From positions 1-5,608 of the forward strand of contig SLKB01000227.1 of the NCBI GenBank assembly GCA_007134805.1: DNA of 5,608 nt. The letters are read 5' to 3'. A model generated the notes under the pieces. That model worked only from the letters and a program-made list of their open reading frames with translations, had not been told where the DNA came from and searched no databases. The DNA is from Paracoccaceae bacterium (GTDB lineage Bacteria; Pseudomonadota; Alphaproteobacteria; Rhodobacterales; Rhodobacteraceae). The translations under genes and the position numbers were made by a program. This document shows positions 1 through 5,604 of the stretch, in pieces (position 1 is the first letter of the stretch; each line of letters opens with the position of its first letter).

Positions 1-183
1 CATGCGCCCACTGGACCCGTGCTGTGCCTGTTCAATTTCAGCGAGGGCGTCCGCCATGTGCCGGGCGCGTGGTTGCGCGCGCAGGGGGCGGCGCAGTTCC
101 ATGACCTTCTGTCCGGCCATGACATCGGGCTGCACGACGACCAGCTGCGGCTTCTGCCCTATGCGCGGGTCTGGATGATCTGA
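1..183 (+). CDS. C-terminal end of a GH13 alpha-amylase-family enzyme, probably amylosucrase (partial)
   Basis: The window opens inside a reading frame whose last 60 codons end at TGA 181-183. The peptide has the look of the small all-beta C-terminal domain that follows the TIM barrel in GH13 enzymes: a hydrophobic strand VLCLFNFSE, a middle stretch with FHDLLSG, and a closing LRLLPYARVWMI. The pattern of 'LxNFS ... DLLSG ... L.PY..xW' is typical of amylosucrases and related sucrose/glucan-active GH13 proteins. Amylosucrase transfers glucose from sucrose to a growing alpha-glucan. The catalytic barrel lies outside the window, so the exact activity cannot be read here. Trehalose synthase or alpha-glucosidase relatives are possible alternatives. 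The gene converges on the hemerythrin gene across a 148-bp hairpin-rich spacer. Confidence 0.6.
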   Translation, partial: HAPTGPVLCLFNFSEGVRHVPGAWLRAQGAAQFHDLLSGHDIGLHDDQLRLLPYARVWMI

Positions 184-189
184 GGCCAC

Positions 190-226
190 GGCCGGGCCGG
201 GCCGGGCCGCGCGTCGGGGGGGGGGG
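190..226. repeat. GGCCG tandem repeat and 11-G homopolymer
   Basis: Positions 190-209 are four perfect head-to-tail copies of GGCCG. Positions 216-226 are eleven consecutive G. The 60 bases 181-240 contain 53 G or C. Both tracts are prone to polymerase slippage. They lie just past the stop codon of the amylosucrase-like gene, outside any gene called here, so length changes should not alter a protein. Confidence 0.8.
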
Positions 227-296
227 AGCGCCCGCTCACCGTGGCCCACAAGGGGCCACATCTCGCGGGCGCTGCCTGTGCGGGGCGCACAGGCGG
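226..296. terminator. Three tandem hairpins between convergent genes; possible bidirectional terminator
   Basis: Three perfect inverted repeats follow one another. GAGCG/CGCTC (226-230 and 233-237) has a 2-nt loop. GTGGCCC/GGGCCAC (241-247 and 253-259) has a 5-nt loop. GCCTGTGCG/CGCACAGGC (274-282 and 286-294) has a GGG loop and can be extended by a G-T and a C-G pair to 272-296. They sit in the middle of the convergent spacer, where transcripts from both sides must stop. None is followed by a T-run on either strand, so they do not match the classical intrinsic terminator. They may work as U-tract-independent terminators or as 3'-end stabilisers. Confidence 0.5.
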
Positions 297-331
297 GCGC
301 GTGTGGTCGGGGGGCGCGGCCCGGGAGGGGA

Positions 332-898
332 TCAGAAGCGCAGCGCGTGGTGCAGGATGGTGGGGACGACGAGCTCTTCCTCGTCGATGAGGTGGCGGTC
401 GAGGAAGCGGGCGAAGCCTGTGAGCGTGCTGAGCATCTGCCCGGCGCTGGCGCGCTGGTCGGCACTGCGGTCCTGCAGGCGGGCGAGATGGGTGTTCGCC
501 GCGTCGGTGAGGGCGGTAAGCTGGCCGTCGAGCGCGTGGTGGTCGGCGTCGAGCAGCTCGAACCCGCGCGCGAGGCGCGGCTCCGCGCCGGACAGGACGG
601 GGAAGTAATGCGCATCCTCGATATGGTGGTGGCCGTGCAGCTCGTTGATCAGGAAGCTGCCGAGCCGCGCGGTCTGCTGGCCATGGGCCTGCGCGTCTGG
701 TCCCTTGTCGAGGAAGGTCTGCGTGTCGGCCTGCCACTGGCCGAGCGCGCGGCGGAACATCAGGTGGCGTTCCAGCCAGAACCGGGTGAGCCCGTCGAAA
801 TTGCGGTGGCTTTCCCAGATGTCGCGCGGGTAGTCGTTGAGCAGCACGCGCAGCGCGTCGGGCAGGCCCGCGCGATGCGCGAGATCGGTCTTGGTCAT
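332..898 (-). CDS. Hemerythrin HHE domain protein
   Basis: This 188-residue protein has the His/Glu spacing of the hemerythrin/HHE cation-binding family, a four-helix bundle that holds a non-heme di-iron centre. Candidate ligands are His31 and His45 in the first helix (SHRNF, LERHL), the cluster LHGHHHIEDAHYFPVL (His88-His97, Glu94), DADHHALD (His120/121, Asp124) and RHLIDEEELVVP (His169, Glu173/174). No signal peptide or membrane helix is seen, so it is probably cytoplasmic. Family members bind O2 or NO or act in iron and oxidative-stress handling; which applies here cannot be told. The ATG at 898-896 is preceded by GAGGA (909-905) with a 6-nt spacer. It lies 71 bp downstream of the propeller gene on the same strand and is probably co-transcribed with it. 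A hairpin can cover its ribosome binding site. Confidence 0.9.
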   Translation of the reverse strand: MTKTDLAHRAGLPDALRVLLNDYPRDIWESHRNFDGLTRFWLERHLMFRRALGQWQADTQTFLDKGPDAQAHGQQTARLGSFLINELHGHHHIEDAHYFPVLSGAEPRLARGFELLDADHHALDGQLTALTDAANTHLARLQDRSADQRASAGQMLSTLTGFARFLDRHLIDEEELVVPTILHHALRF

Positions 899-905
899 GG
901 AGGGT

Positions 906-930
906 CCTCAGATCAGCCTTTGCGCTGAGG
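906..930 (-). promoter_or_regulatory. Hairpin overlapping the hemerythrin ribosome binding site
   Basis: CCTCAG (906-911) and CTGAGG (925-930) are perfect reverse complements around a 13-nt loop. On the minus-strand transcript the 3' arm contains GAGG of the Shine-Dalgarno sequence (909-906), so the folded form would hide the site 7 nt ahead of the ATG. The stem is only 6 bp, so the effect may be modest. The remainder of the 71-bp spacer has no convincing promoter. Confidence 0.4.
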
Positions 931-969
931 TAACGCTGCGGGCGCGACGTGCAATGGCCGGCGCGCGGA

Positions 970-2112
970 TCACAGGGCCTCGACGCTCTGGATGGTGGGC
1001 AGGTGGCGCGCGATCTCCTGCCAGCTTGCGCCTTCGTCGAAGGAGGCGAAGACCGACCCGCTATTGGTACCGAAATAGAGCCCCGGCGCTTGCGCCTGAT
1101 CGGTCGCCATGGCCTGGCGCAGCACAGTGAAGAAGCAATCGCGCTGCGGCAGGCCGATGCGCTGGTCCTGCCAACTTGCGCCACCATCGGTGGAGTGCCA
1201 GACGGCCGCGCGCGCATCGGGGGGGAAGCGCCCCTCCATGTCGCCATTGAGCGGCAGGACCCAGATCTTGAGCGGATCATGCGGGTGCACGGCGATGGGG
1301 AAGCCGAAGGTCGAGGGCAGGCCCGTGGTGCGGTCTTCCCAGCTGCGCCCGCCATCGAGGCTGCGCCAGACGCCGTGGTGGTTCTGCTGATAAAGGAGGT
1401 CACTGCCGCGCCCGGGCGCGCGGACCAGATTGTGCACGCAATGCCCGATCTCGCCGCCTGAGGGGGCTGCGGGGTGGTGGTGATGCGTGCAGGCCTCGGC
1501 GTTCGAGAGGCGGTTGCGGCGCGCCCATGTGGCGCCGCCATCCTCGGTGGCGAAGATGCCGGCGGCCGAAATCCCGACCCAGAGCTTGCCGGGATCGTCA
1601 GGGTCGGAGGCGATGGAATGCAGGATCAGCCCGGCCGCGCCGCCCTGCCAGTCGGGGCGCGAGGGATGCGCGCCCAGCCCTGTGACGCGCGTGAAGCTGC
1701 GCCCCTGATCTTGGCTTGCCAGCAGATCGGCAGGTTTGGTGCCGGCATAGAGCACATCGTCCGCAAGATGCAGCGACCAGATCTGGCTGAACGCGGCCTC
1801 AAAGGGCAGTGCCGTGTTTTCCCAGCCGATCATCGCGGCGAAATCGGCGTCATTTTCGGCCCAGTCATCCATCTCGCCGCGCGACAGCCGGGTGAGCGTC
1901 CAGCTTGCGCCACCATCCTCGGAGCGCCAGACGCCGGCGCCGAACCACGCGCCGCCACCAGCGGCCCAGAGGCTGTCCGATCCGGCCGCCCCCAGGACAT
2001 GGTTGATGGGCCAGCCGTCGCAATGCGGGCCCGAGACAGCGAAGGTGCCGTCGTGCTGCTGATGCAGGATGAAGGCCCCCTTGGTCGTTCCCAGAAGCAC
2101 TTTGCGCGCCAT
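970..2112 (-). CDS. BNR/Asp-box beta-propeller protein (sialidase-like fold, function unknown)
   Basis: A 380-residue protein with six Asp-box motifs (S/T-x-D-x-G-x-x-W/F) at about residues 64-71 SEDGGASW, 133-140 SQDQGRSF, 189-196 TEDGGATW, 251-258 SLDGGRSW, 307-314 STDGGASW and 357-364 SFDEGASW. These mark the beta-hairpin turns of a six-bladed propeller, as in sialidases and VPS10/BNR proteins. The sialidase arginine triad and the N-terminal FRIP motif are not evident, so sialidase activity should not be assumed. A His-rich loop CTHHHHPA (about 208-215) followed by GEIGHCVH could bind metal. No signal peptide is present; MARKVLLGTTKGAF starts directly with a beta strand, which suggests a cytoplasmic protein. 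I chose ATG 2112-2110, which has a G-rich ribosome site 5 nt upstream; a GTG at 2127 would add five residues (MGGAI) but would put that site inside the coding region. It probably heads an operon with the hemerythrin gene. Confidence 0.85.
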   Translation of the reverse strand: MARKVLLGTTKGAFILHQQHDGTFAVSGPHCDGWPINHVLGAAGSDSLWAAGGGAWFGAGVWRSEDGGASWTLTRLSRGEMDDWAENDADFAAMIGWENTALPFEAAFSQIWSLHLADDVLYAGTKPADLLASQDQGRSFTRVTGLGAHPSRPDWQGGAAGLILHSIASDPDDPGKLWVGISAAGIFATEDGGATWARRNRLSNAEACTHHHHPAAPSGGEIGHCVHNLVRAPGRGSDLLYQQNHHGVWRSLDGGRSWEDRTTGLPSTFGFPIAVHPHDPLKIWVLPLNGDMEGRFPPDARAAVWHSTDGGASWQDQRIGLPQRDCFFTVLRQAMATDQAQAPGLYFGTNSGSVFASFDEGASWQEIARHLPTIQSVEAL

Positions 2113-2125
2113 TATCGCCCCCCCC
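2113..2125 (-). promoter_or_regulatory. Homopolymeric G8 ribosome binding site of the propeller gene
   Basis: On the minus strand eight consecutive G (2125-2118) followed by CGATA precede the ATG at 2112. The tract is the only sequence near the start that can pair with the anti-Shine-Dalgarno CCUCC core, although it lacks the usual A. The GTG at 2127 begins one base upstream of the tract and is in frame with the ATG, so a change in tract length would disconnect the two possible starts. Confidence 0.45.
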
Positions 2126-2147
2126 ACCGCTGCGAAGAGTGCGTTTG

Positions 2148-2176
2148 AGTGTCGCGCCGATTGTCCTGCCCGTCAA
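2148..2176 (-). promoter_or_regulatory. Candidate sigma-70 promoter for the propeller-hemerythrin pair
   Basis: On the minus strand TTGACG (2176-2171) is separated by exactly 17 nt from GACACT (2153-2148). The -35 box matches five of six consensus bases. The -10 box matches three, including the second A and final T. Transcription would start near 2141 and give a leader of about 29 nt to the ATG at 2112, which also argues against the GTG start at 2127. Confidence 0.45.
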
Positions 2177-2234
2177 GAAAAGCCTGCGTGTGGGGTGCGG
2201 GTGTAGCGAGGACCCGTCTTCCGACAGGGCGTCA

Positions 2235-2299
2235 CTCGTGATACACTCAGAAATTGTTTTTACCTTGATCATTGATTCGCTGAGATAGCGCTTCACGAG
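2235..2299. repeat. Nested inverted repeats around an AT-rich core
   Basis: CTCGTGA (2235-2241) is the exact reverse complement of TCACGAG (2293-2299). Inside it CTCAG (2246-2250) is the reverse complement of CTGAG (2280-2284). The region between contains TGATCA and is only about 30 % G/C over 2251-2280, in a window that is otherwise very GC-rich. This could be a pair of operator half-site clusters for a looping regulator, or a large cruciform or RNA stem with internal loops. Confidence 0.4.
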
Positions 2300-2305
2300 C
2301 ATTTC

Positions 2306-2320
2306 GGCCCGGTTCGGGCC
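2306..2320. repeat. GGCCCG/CGGGCC hairpin
   Basis: GGCCCG (2306-2311) and CGGGCC (2315-2320) form a perfect 6-bp all-GC stem with a GTT loop. On the plus strand it lies about 135 nt before the start codon of the 577-codon gene and could act as a leader structure or attenuator. No T-run follows. Confidence 0.4.
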
Positions 2321-2389
2321 TGAGACGAAGGCCGCGTCGGGCTGACACCCTGTCCAAGGCCAAACCAGAAAAAATCGAGGCTTCGAGCC

Positions 2390-2427
2390 GTGCATCCTGC
2401 GCCGCGACATCCTGCGCGGTGCATTCC
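2390..2427 (+). promoter_or_regulatory. Short direct repeats and a stable hairpin just upstream of the 577-codon gene
   Basis: CATCCTGCGC occurs at 2393-2402 and again at 2408-2417, 15 bp apart, and a degenerate third copy, CATTCCT, starts at 2422. GTGCAT also occurs at 2390 and 2419. The same segment folds as TGCGCCGCG (2398-2406), an 8-nt loop and CGCGGTGCA (2415-2423), nine pairs with one G-U. The stem ends about 21 nt before the ribosome binding site at 2445. The site could be a repeated operator or an RNA leader structure. Confidence 0.45.
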
Positions 2428-2454
2428 TTTTGTTGAAATTTACGGGAGGGTTTC

Positions 2455-4188
2455 ATGGAAGATCGCAGCCAGTTCCAGTTGAGTGCCGAGAACGCCGCCC
2501 TTGTTCAGCGACGGGCGATATTTCTCAATGATCTGCGCCTGAACGAGCATCTGTTCTGGCCGTTCTGGCGACCCTGTCAGGTGCGCATCCTGATGGTGGT
2601 CGATGGCCTGAATTATTCTGAAGGCAATTTCGGGCTTTCGACATTCGTCCACACGCTTCTGGACATGCCGGGAAATTATGTGCGCTTCAGCATCACGCTG
2701 GCCGATATCCGCGCGAATGTCGCCCCCGCGGACATGATGGTGGGCGAGCCGCGCATCGCGCAGCGCATCACCGGGTTCAAGTTCGACAACCCCGACCACT
2801 TCAAGGCGGACATGTATCACGAGGTGATGCTGTTCGGCATCGCGCAATCCTTTTTCGGCCGTGGCCAAGCGTCGAACGGGCAACCCTATCCGACCGATCG
2901 GCTGGCCGACCCGGAGCTTCGCGTGCTCACCCAGCATGTCAACAACGGTCGCGGTCTGTTCGCAACCGGGGATCATGGGCGGCTTGGCCGCTTCCTGTGC
3001 CACGCCGTGCCACGCGTGCGCAACATGCGGCTGTGGGACGATACATCCGCCGATAACGCTGCGAACGAGGTCAGCATGAATGGCCCGCGCCGGAACGACA
3101 CCAACCGGATCGGATCAAGCCCGGGCTCGCAGTTCGACGACGAATCCGACGATACTCCGCAAGTCATTCAGCCGCAGATGTACAACAGGATGAACGGGAT
3201 TTTCCGGTTCAGATTTCCCCACCCGTTGCTGTGCGGCCCCAACGGTCCGATCCGGGTCATGCCGGACCATCCGCATGAAGGCGAGTGTGTCGTGCCGCGA
3301 AGCACGAATGACACACTGAATATCGGGGGCACGCTCGGCGCAGAGTACCCGCCGGCAACCGACGGAGGCCCACGACCCCTGCCCGAGATCATTTCCAGAT
3401 CCACGGTTCTGTCGGGCACGACCTCTGGCACGAAGTTGCCGACCGAGGCGCAATCCTTCGGCGGGATCTGTGCGTATGACGGCCATCGCGCCGGGATCGG
3501 CCGCGTGGTGACCGACGCCACCTGGCATCATTTCGTCAATGTCAATCTGGTGGGCCGAACGCAGCTTCCGCCGGACAATCCCAAGTCTCAGGGGTTCCTC
3601 TTCTCGGCGCAGGGTCAGGCCCATCTGGCAGAGATCCGCACATATTACCGCAATCTCGCAGTCTGGATGGCCCCGCCAGAGCGGATCCGCTGCATGAATT
3701 CAAGACTGTTCTGGCATCTGAACTGGAGCGACCGGGTGATGGAGGCGGTGATGACCACCACGCATGTTCCCCTGCGCGAAATCCCGACCGTGGTGCTGTT
3801 CAATATCGGGCGGCACGCGCGCGATGTGCTGGGCCGTTACGCCGGCCAGTGCCAGACCGTGCGGCTGATCATCGACAGCATCATTGCGCAGGTGCACCCC
3901 AAGCTTGTCAATGAGATCGACCCCTGGATCATCGCCCCGCGCCGCCGCCCGGCTGAATTCGAGAGCATCGACTTCTTCGACGGCTCGGCGCTTTTGGATA
4001 TTTCCCTGGGTGCGGCCCTTGTCGCCTTGCGGGAAAAGATGCCGGAACCTGACCCCAAGCGCACACCGGAGATGTCCACCGAAGAGGTGGAGAAGGTGAT
4101 CGTCGAAGGCGGGCGCTTCGGTCTGGAGGCGGGCCTGAAACTTGCCCATCAGGCACTGGAGGGCGCCGGGCGTCAGCTCAAGATGTAG
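2455..4188 (+). CDS. Uncharacterised 577-residue protein, possible ThuA/class-I-amidotransferase-like core
   Basis: I do not recognise a named gene. ATG 2455 has a strong GGGAGG site with a 5-nt spacer, and codon use and length make it a genuine gene. Residues 43-50 (VRILMVVD) look like the first strand of a Rossmann-like alpha/beta core. Later blocks are FATGDHGRLG (169-178), LCHAVPRVR (181-189), RNDTNRIG (213-220), FPHPLLCGP (254-262), PDHPHEGECVVP (270-281), YDGHRAGIGRVVTD (341-354) and TWHHFVNVNL (356-365). The order of a Gly-rich strand-turn (RGLFATGDH) and a later GRVV...H strand resembles ThuA/GATase-1 proteins, but the turn has Gly-Asp-His rather than the nucleophilic Cys. The dense His/Asp/Cys blocks suggest an enzyme, possibly metal-dependent. 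From about residue 415 onward lies a distinct, probably helical part. No signal peptide or clear membrane helix is seen. It stands alone between minus-strand genes and its codons look slightly less GC-biased than those of proS, hinting at acquisition. Confidence 0.85.
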   Translation: MEDRSQFQLSAENAALVQRRAIFLNDLRLNEHLFWPFWRPCQVRILMVVDGLNYSEGNFGLSTFVHTLLDMPGNYVRFSITLADIRANVAPADMMVGEPRIAQRITGFKFDNPDHFKADMYHEVMLFGIAQSFFGRGQASNGQPYPTDRLADPELRVLTQHVNNGRGLFATGDHGRLGRFLCHAVPRVRNMRLWDDTSADNAANEVSMNGPRRNDTNRIGSSPGSQFDDESDDTPQVIQPQMYNRMNGIFRFRFPHPLLCGPNGPIRVMPDHPHEGECVVPRSTNDTLNIGGTLGAEYPPATDGGPRPLPEIISRSTVLSGTTSGTKLPTEAQSFGGICAYDGHRAGIGRVVTDATWHHFVNVNLVGRTQLPPDNPKSQGFLFSAQGQAHLAEIRTYYRNLAVWMAPPERIRCMNSRLFWHLNWSDRVMEAVMTTTHVPLREIPTVVLFNIGRHARDVLGRYAGQCQTVRLIIDSIIAQVHPKLVNEIDPWIIAPRRRPAEFESIDFFDGSALLDISLGAALVALREKMPEPDPKRTPEMSTEEVEKVIVEGGRFGLEAGLKLAHQALEGAGRQLKM

Positions 4189-4198
4189 CGCCGCGCCG

Positions 4199-5539
4199 TC
4201 AGACGCCCGAGTAGATCTGCGCGAGGCGGTCGAGGGCGGCAGCGGGCGAAAGCTCTTCGCTGTCGCCCGTGCGGCGCGCGGTGAGTTCGACCACGCCCTT
4301 CGCCAGCCCGCGCGGGCCCACGGTGATCCGCCAGGGCAGGCCGATCAGATCCATGGTGGCGAATTTCGCGCCCGCGCGCTCGTCCCGGTCGTCATAGAGC
4401 GGCTCGAGCCCTGCGGCGCTCAGTGCCGTGTAGAGCGCTTCGCAGGCGGCGTCGGCAGCCGCGTCGCCCTGCTTGAGGTTGACGATGCCTGCGTGGAACG
4501 GGGTGACGCCTTCGGGCCAGATGATGCCGCGGTCGTCATGGCTCGCCTCGATGATGGCGCCCACAAGCCGGCTGACCCCGATCCCGTGGCTGCCCATGTG
4601 CACCGGCACCCGCGCGCCGGTCGCGTTCACGACCGTGGCGCCCATCGCTTCGGAATACTTGGTGCCGAAATAGAAGATCTGGCCCACTTCGATGCCGCGC
4701 GCCTGCCGCCGGCGGGCGTCGGGGACCTGCGCGTGGAAGGCGGCCTCGTCATGGGTTTCATCCGTGCGGGCATAGCGCGAGGTGAATTCCTCGAGCACGG
4801 ACTGGCACTGGCTGACCGAGTCGTAATCGACATCGCGATCGCCGAAGCGCAGGTCGGTGATCTGCGAGTCGTAGAAGACCTCGGATTCGCCCGTCTCTGC
4901 CAGCACAAGGAATTCATGCGTGTCATCGCCGCCGATGGGGCCGCTGTCGGCGCGCATCGGGATCGCCTGCAGGCCCATGCGCTCGTAGCTGCGCAGGTAG
5001 CTGACCAGATGGCGGTTATAGGCGTGCAGCGCCGCGTCGCGGTCGATGTCGAAATTGTAGCCGTCCTTCATCAGGAATTCGCGCCCGCGCATGACGCCGA
5101 AGCGGGGGCGGATCTCGTCGCGGAACTTCCACTGGATGTGATAGAGGGTCAGCGGCAGGTCGCGATAGCTGCCGACATGGGCGCGGAAGATGTCGGTGAT
5201 CAGCTCCTCATTGGTGGGCCCATAGAGCATGTCGCGCCCGTGGCGATCCTTGATACGCAGCATCTCCTCGCCGTAATCATCGTAGCGCCCGCTTTCGCGC
5301 CACAGATCGGCCGATTGCAGGGTGGGCATCAGCATCGGGATATGGCCCGCGCGGATCTGCTCGTCATGCACAATCTGCTCGATCCGGCGCAGCACCTTGT
5401 AGCCCAAGGGCAGCCAGGAATAGATGCCCGCCGCGGCCTGCTTGATCAGCCCGGCGCGCAGCATCAGGCGGTGGCTGACGATCTGCGCCTCGGACGGGGT
5501 TTCTTTCAGGACAGGCAGGAAATAACGGCTCAGGCGCAT
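4199..5539 (-). CDS. proS: Prolyl-tRNA synthetase, short alphaproteobacterial form
   Basis: This 446-residue cytoplasmic class II aminoacyl-tRNA synthetase charges tRNA-Pro with proline. Motif 1 lies around residues 38-72 ([13 protein letters not shown] to MLMPT), the TxE loop is YGPTNEE (106-112), motif 2 is [12 protein letters not shown] with REFLMKDGY (137-161), and motif 3 is [10 protein letters not shown] (316-325). The anticodon-binding domain follows from about 345 to the C-terminus. Only about 60 residues (about 223-285) separate [13 protein letters not shown] from the [16 protein letters not shown] strand, where E. coli ProS (572 residues) has an editing insertion of about 180. This is the mini-INS type known in alphaproteobacteria, which lacks the Ala-tRNA-Pro editing domain and relies on a free-standing ProXp-ala protein. 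ATG 5539-5537 is preceded by AGAAGG (5552-5547) with a 7-nt spacer. The 3' end converges on the 577-codon gene with a 10-bp gap. Confidence 0.97.
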   Translation of the reverse strand: MRLSRYFLPVLKETPSEAQIVSHRLMLRAGLIKQAAAGIYSWLPLGYKVLRRIEQIVHDEQIRAGHIPMLMPTLQSADLWRESGRYDDYGEEMLRIKDRHGRDMLYGPTNEELITDIFRAHVGSYRDLPLTLYHIQWKFRDEIRPRFGVMRGREFLMKDGYNFDIDRDAALHAYNRHLVSYLRSYERMGLQAIPMRADSGPIGGDDTHEFLVLAETGESEVFYDSQITDLRFGDRDVDYDSVSQCQSVLEEFTSRYARTDETHDEAAFHAQVPDARRRQARGIEVGQIFYFGTKYSEAMGATVVNATGARVPVHMGSHGIGVSRLVGAIIEASHDDRGIIWPEGVTPFHAGIVNLKQGDAAADAACEALYTALSAAGLEPLYDDRDERAGAKFATMDLIGLPWRITVGPRGLAKGVVELTARRTGDSEELSPAAALDRLAQIYSGV

Positions 5540-5575
5540 GGGCGGGCCTTCTGTTGGGGCTGCGAGACGCCGCCA

Positions 5576-5604
5576 CGTTTAGGCGAGAGCGCGCCCGGGG
5601 GCAA
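5576..5604 (-). promoter_or_regulatory. Weak candidate promoter for proS
   Basis: On the minus strand TTGCCC (5604-5599) and TAAACG (5581-5576) are 17 nt apart and would start transcription near 5569, about 30 nt before the proS ATG. Each box matches only three or four consensus bases. It is the only AT-containing -10-like stretch in the 69 bases visible upstream of proS. A promoter further upstream, outside the window, is equally possible. Confidence 0.3.

Larger units (their letters stand above)
2128..2454. other. Divergent intergenic regulatory region
   Basis: This spacer separates the minus-strand propeller gene from the plus-strand 577-codon gene, and no convincing coding frame is seen in it. 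It holds the minus-strand promoter candidate at its left end, a bulged hairpin at 2213-2229 (CCCGTC, TTCC loop, GACAGGG with an extra A), an AT-rich centre (2241-2290 has 18 G/C of 50), nested dyads, a GGCCCG/CGGGCC hairpin and a repeat-rich stretch next to the plus-strand start. For the plus-strand gene two weak promoter candidates are visible: an extended -10 TGA-TACACT (2239-2247) with a poor -35 TTCCGA (2219-2224), and CTGACA (2342-2347) with an 18-nt spacer to CAGAAA (2366-2371). Neither is decisive. Confidence 0.5.

Noticed and set aside
278..928. Plus-strand open frame of 216 codons opposite the hemerythrin gene
   Set aside because: Antisense shadow; Val/Glu/Arg-rich with no recognisable motif, and its extent is set by the real gene on the other strand.
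930..969. Possible promoter TTGCAC upstream of the hemerythrin gene
   Set aside because: Only TTG matches the -35 consensus and no acceptable -10 lies 16-18 nt downstream; co-transcription with the propeller gene is simpler.
159..1541. A 460-codon minus-strand open frame spanning the hemerythrin gene and part of the propeller gene
   Set aside because: Its translation is dominated by Pro, Arg and Ala with no domain pattern, as expected of an out-of-frame reading of GC-rich genes; the overlapping frames show clear HHE and Asp-box motifs.
1010..1930. Recurring DNA words such as CAGCTTGCGCCACCATC along the plus strand
   Set aside because: These are the nucleotide echo of the repeated Asp boxes in the propeller gene, not independent DNA repeats or a CRISPR array.
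1474..2148. Plus-strand open frame of 224 codons opposite the propeller gene (also 949-1461)
   Set aside because: Antisense shadows with Gly/Arg/Ala-rich composition; the minus strand there encodes six regular Asp boxes.
1865..2410. Minus-strand open frame of 181 codons crossing the divergent spacer
   Set aside because: It overlaps the propeller gene in another frame, ends in Arg/Gly-rich shadow sequence and would span the promoter candidates; no domain pattern is seen.
2440..3003. Minus-strand open frame of 187 codons opposite the start of the 577-codon gene (also 3115-3624 and 3700-4149)
   Set aside because: Shadow frames opposite a well-supported plus-strand gene with a strong ribosome site; translations lack coherent motifs.
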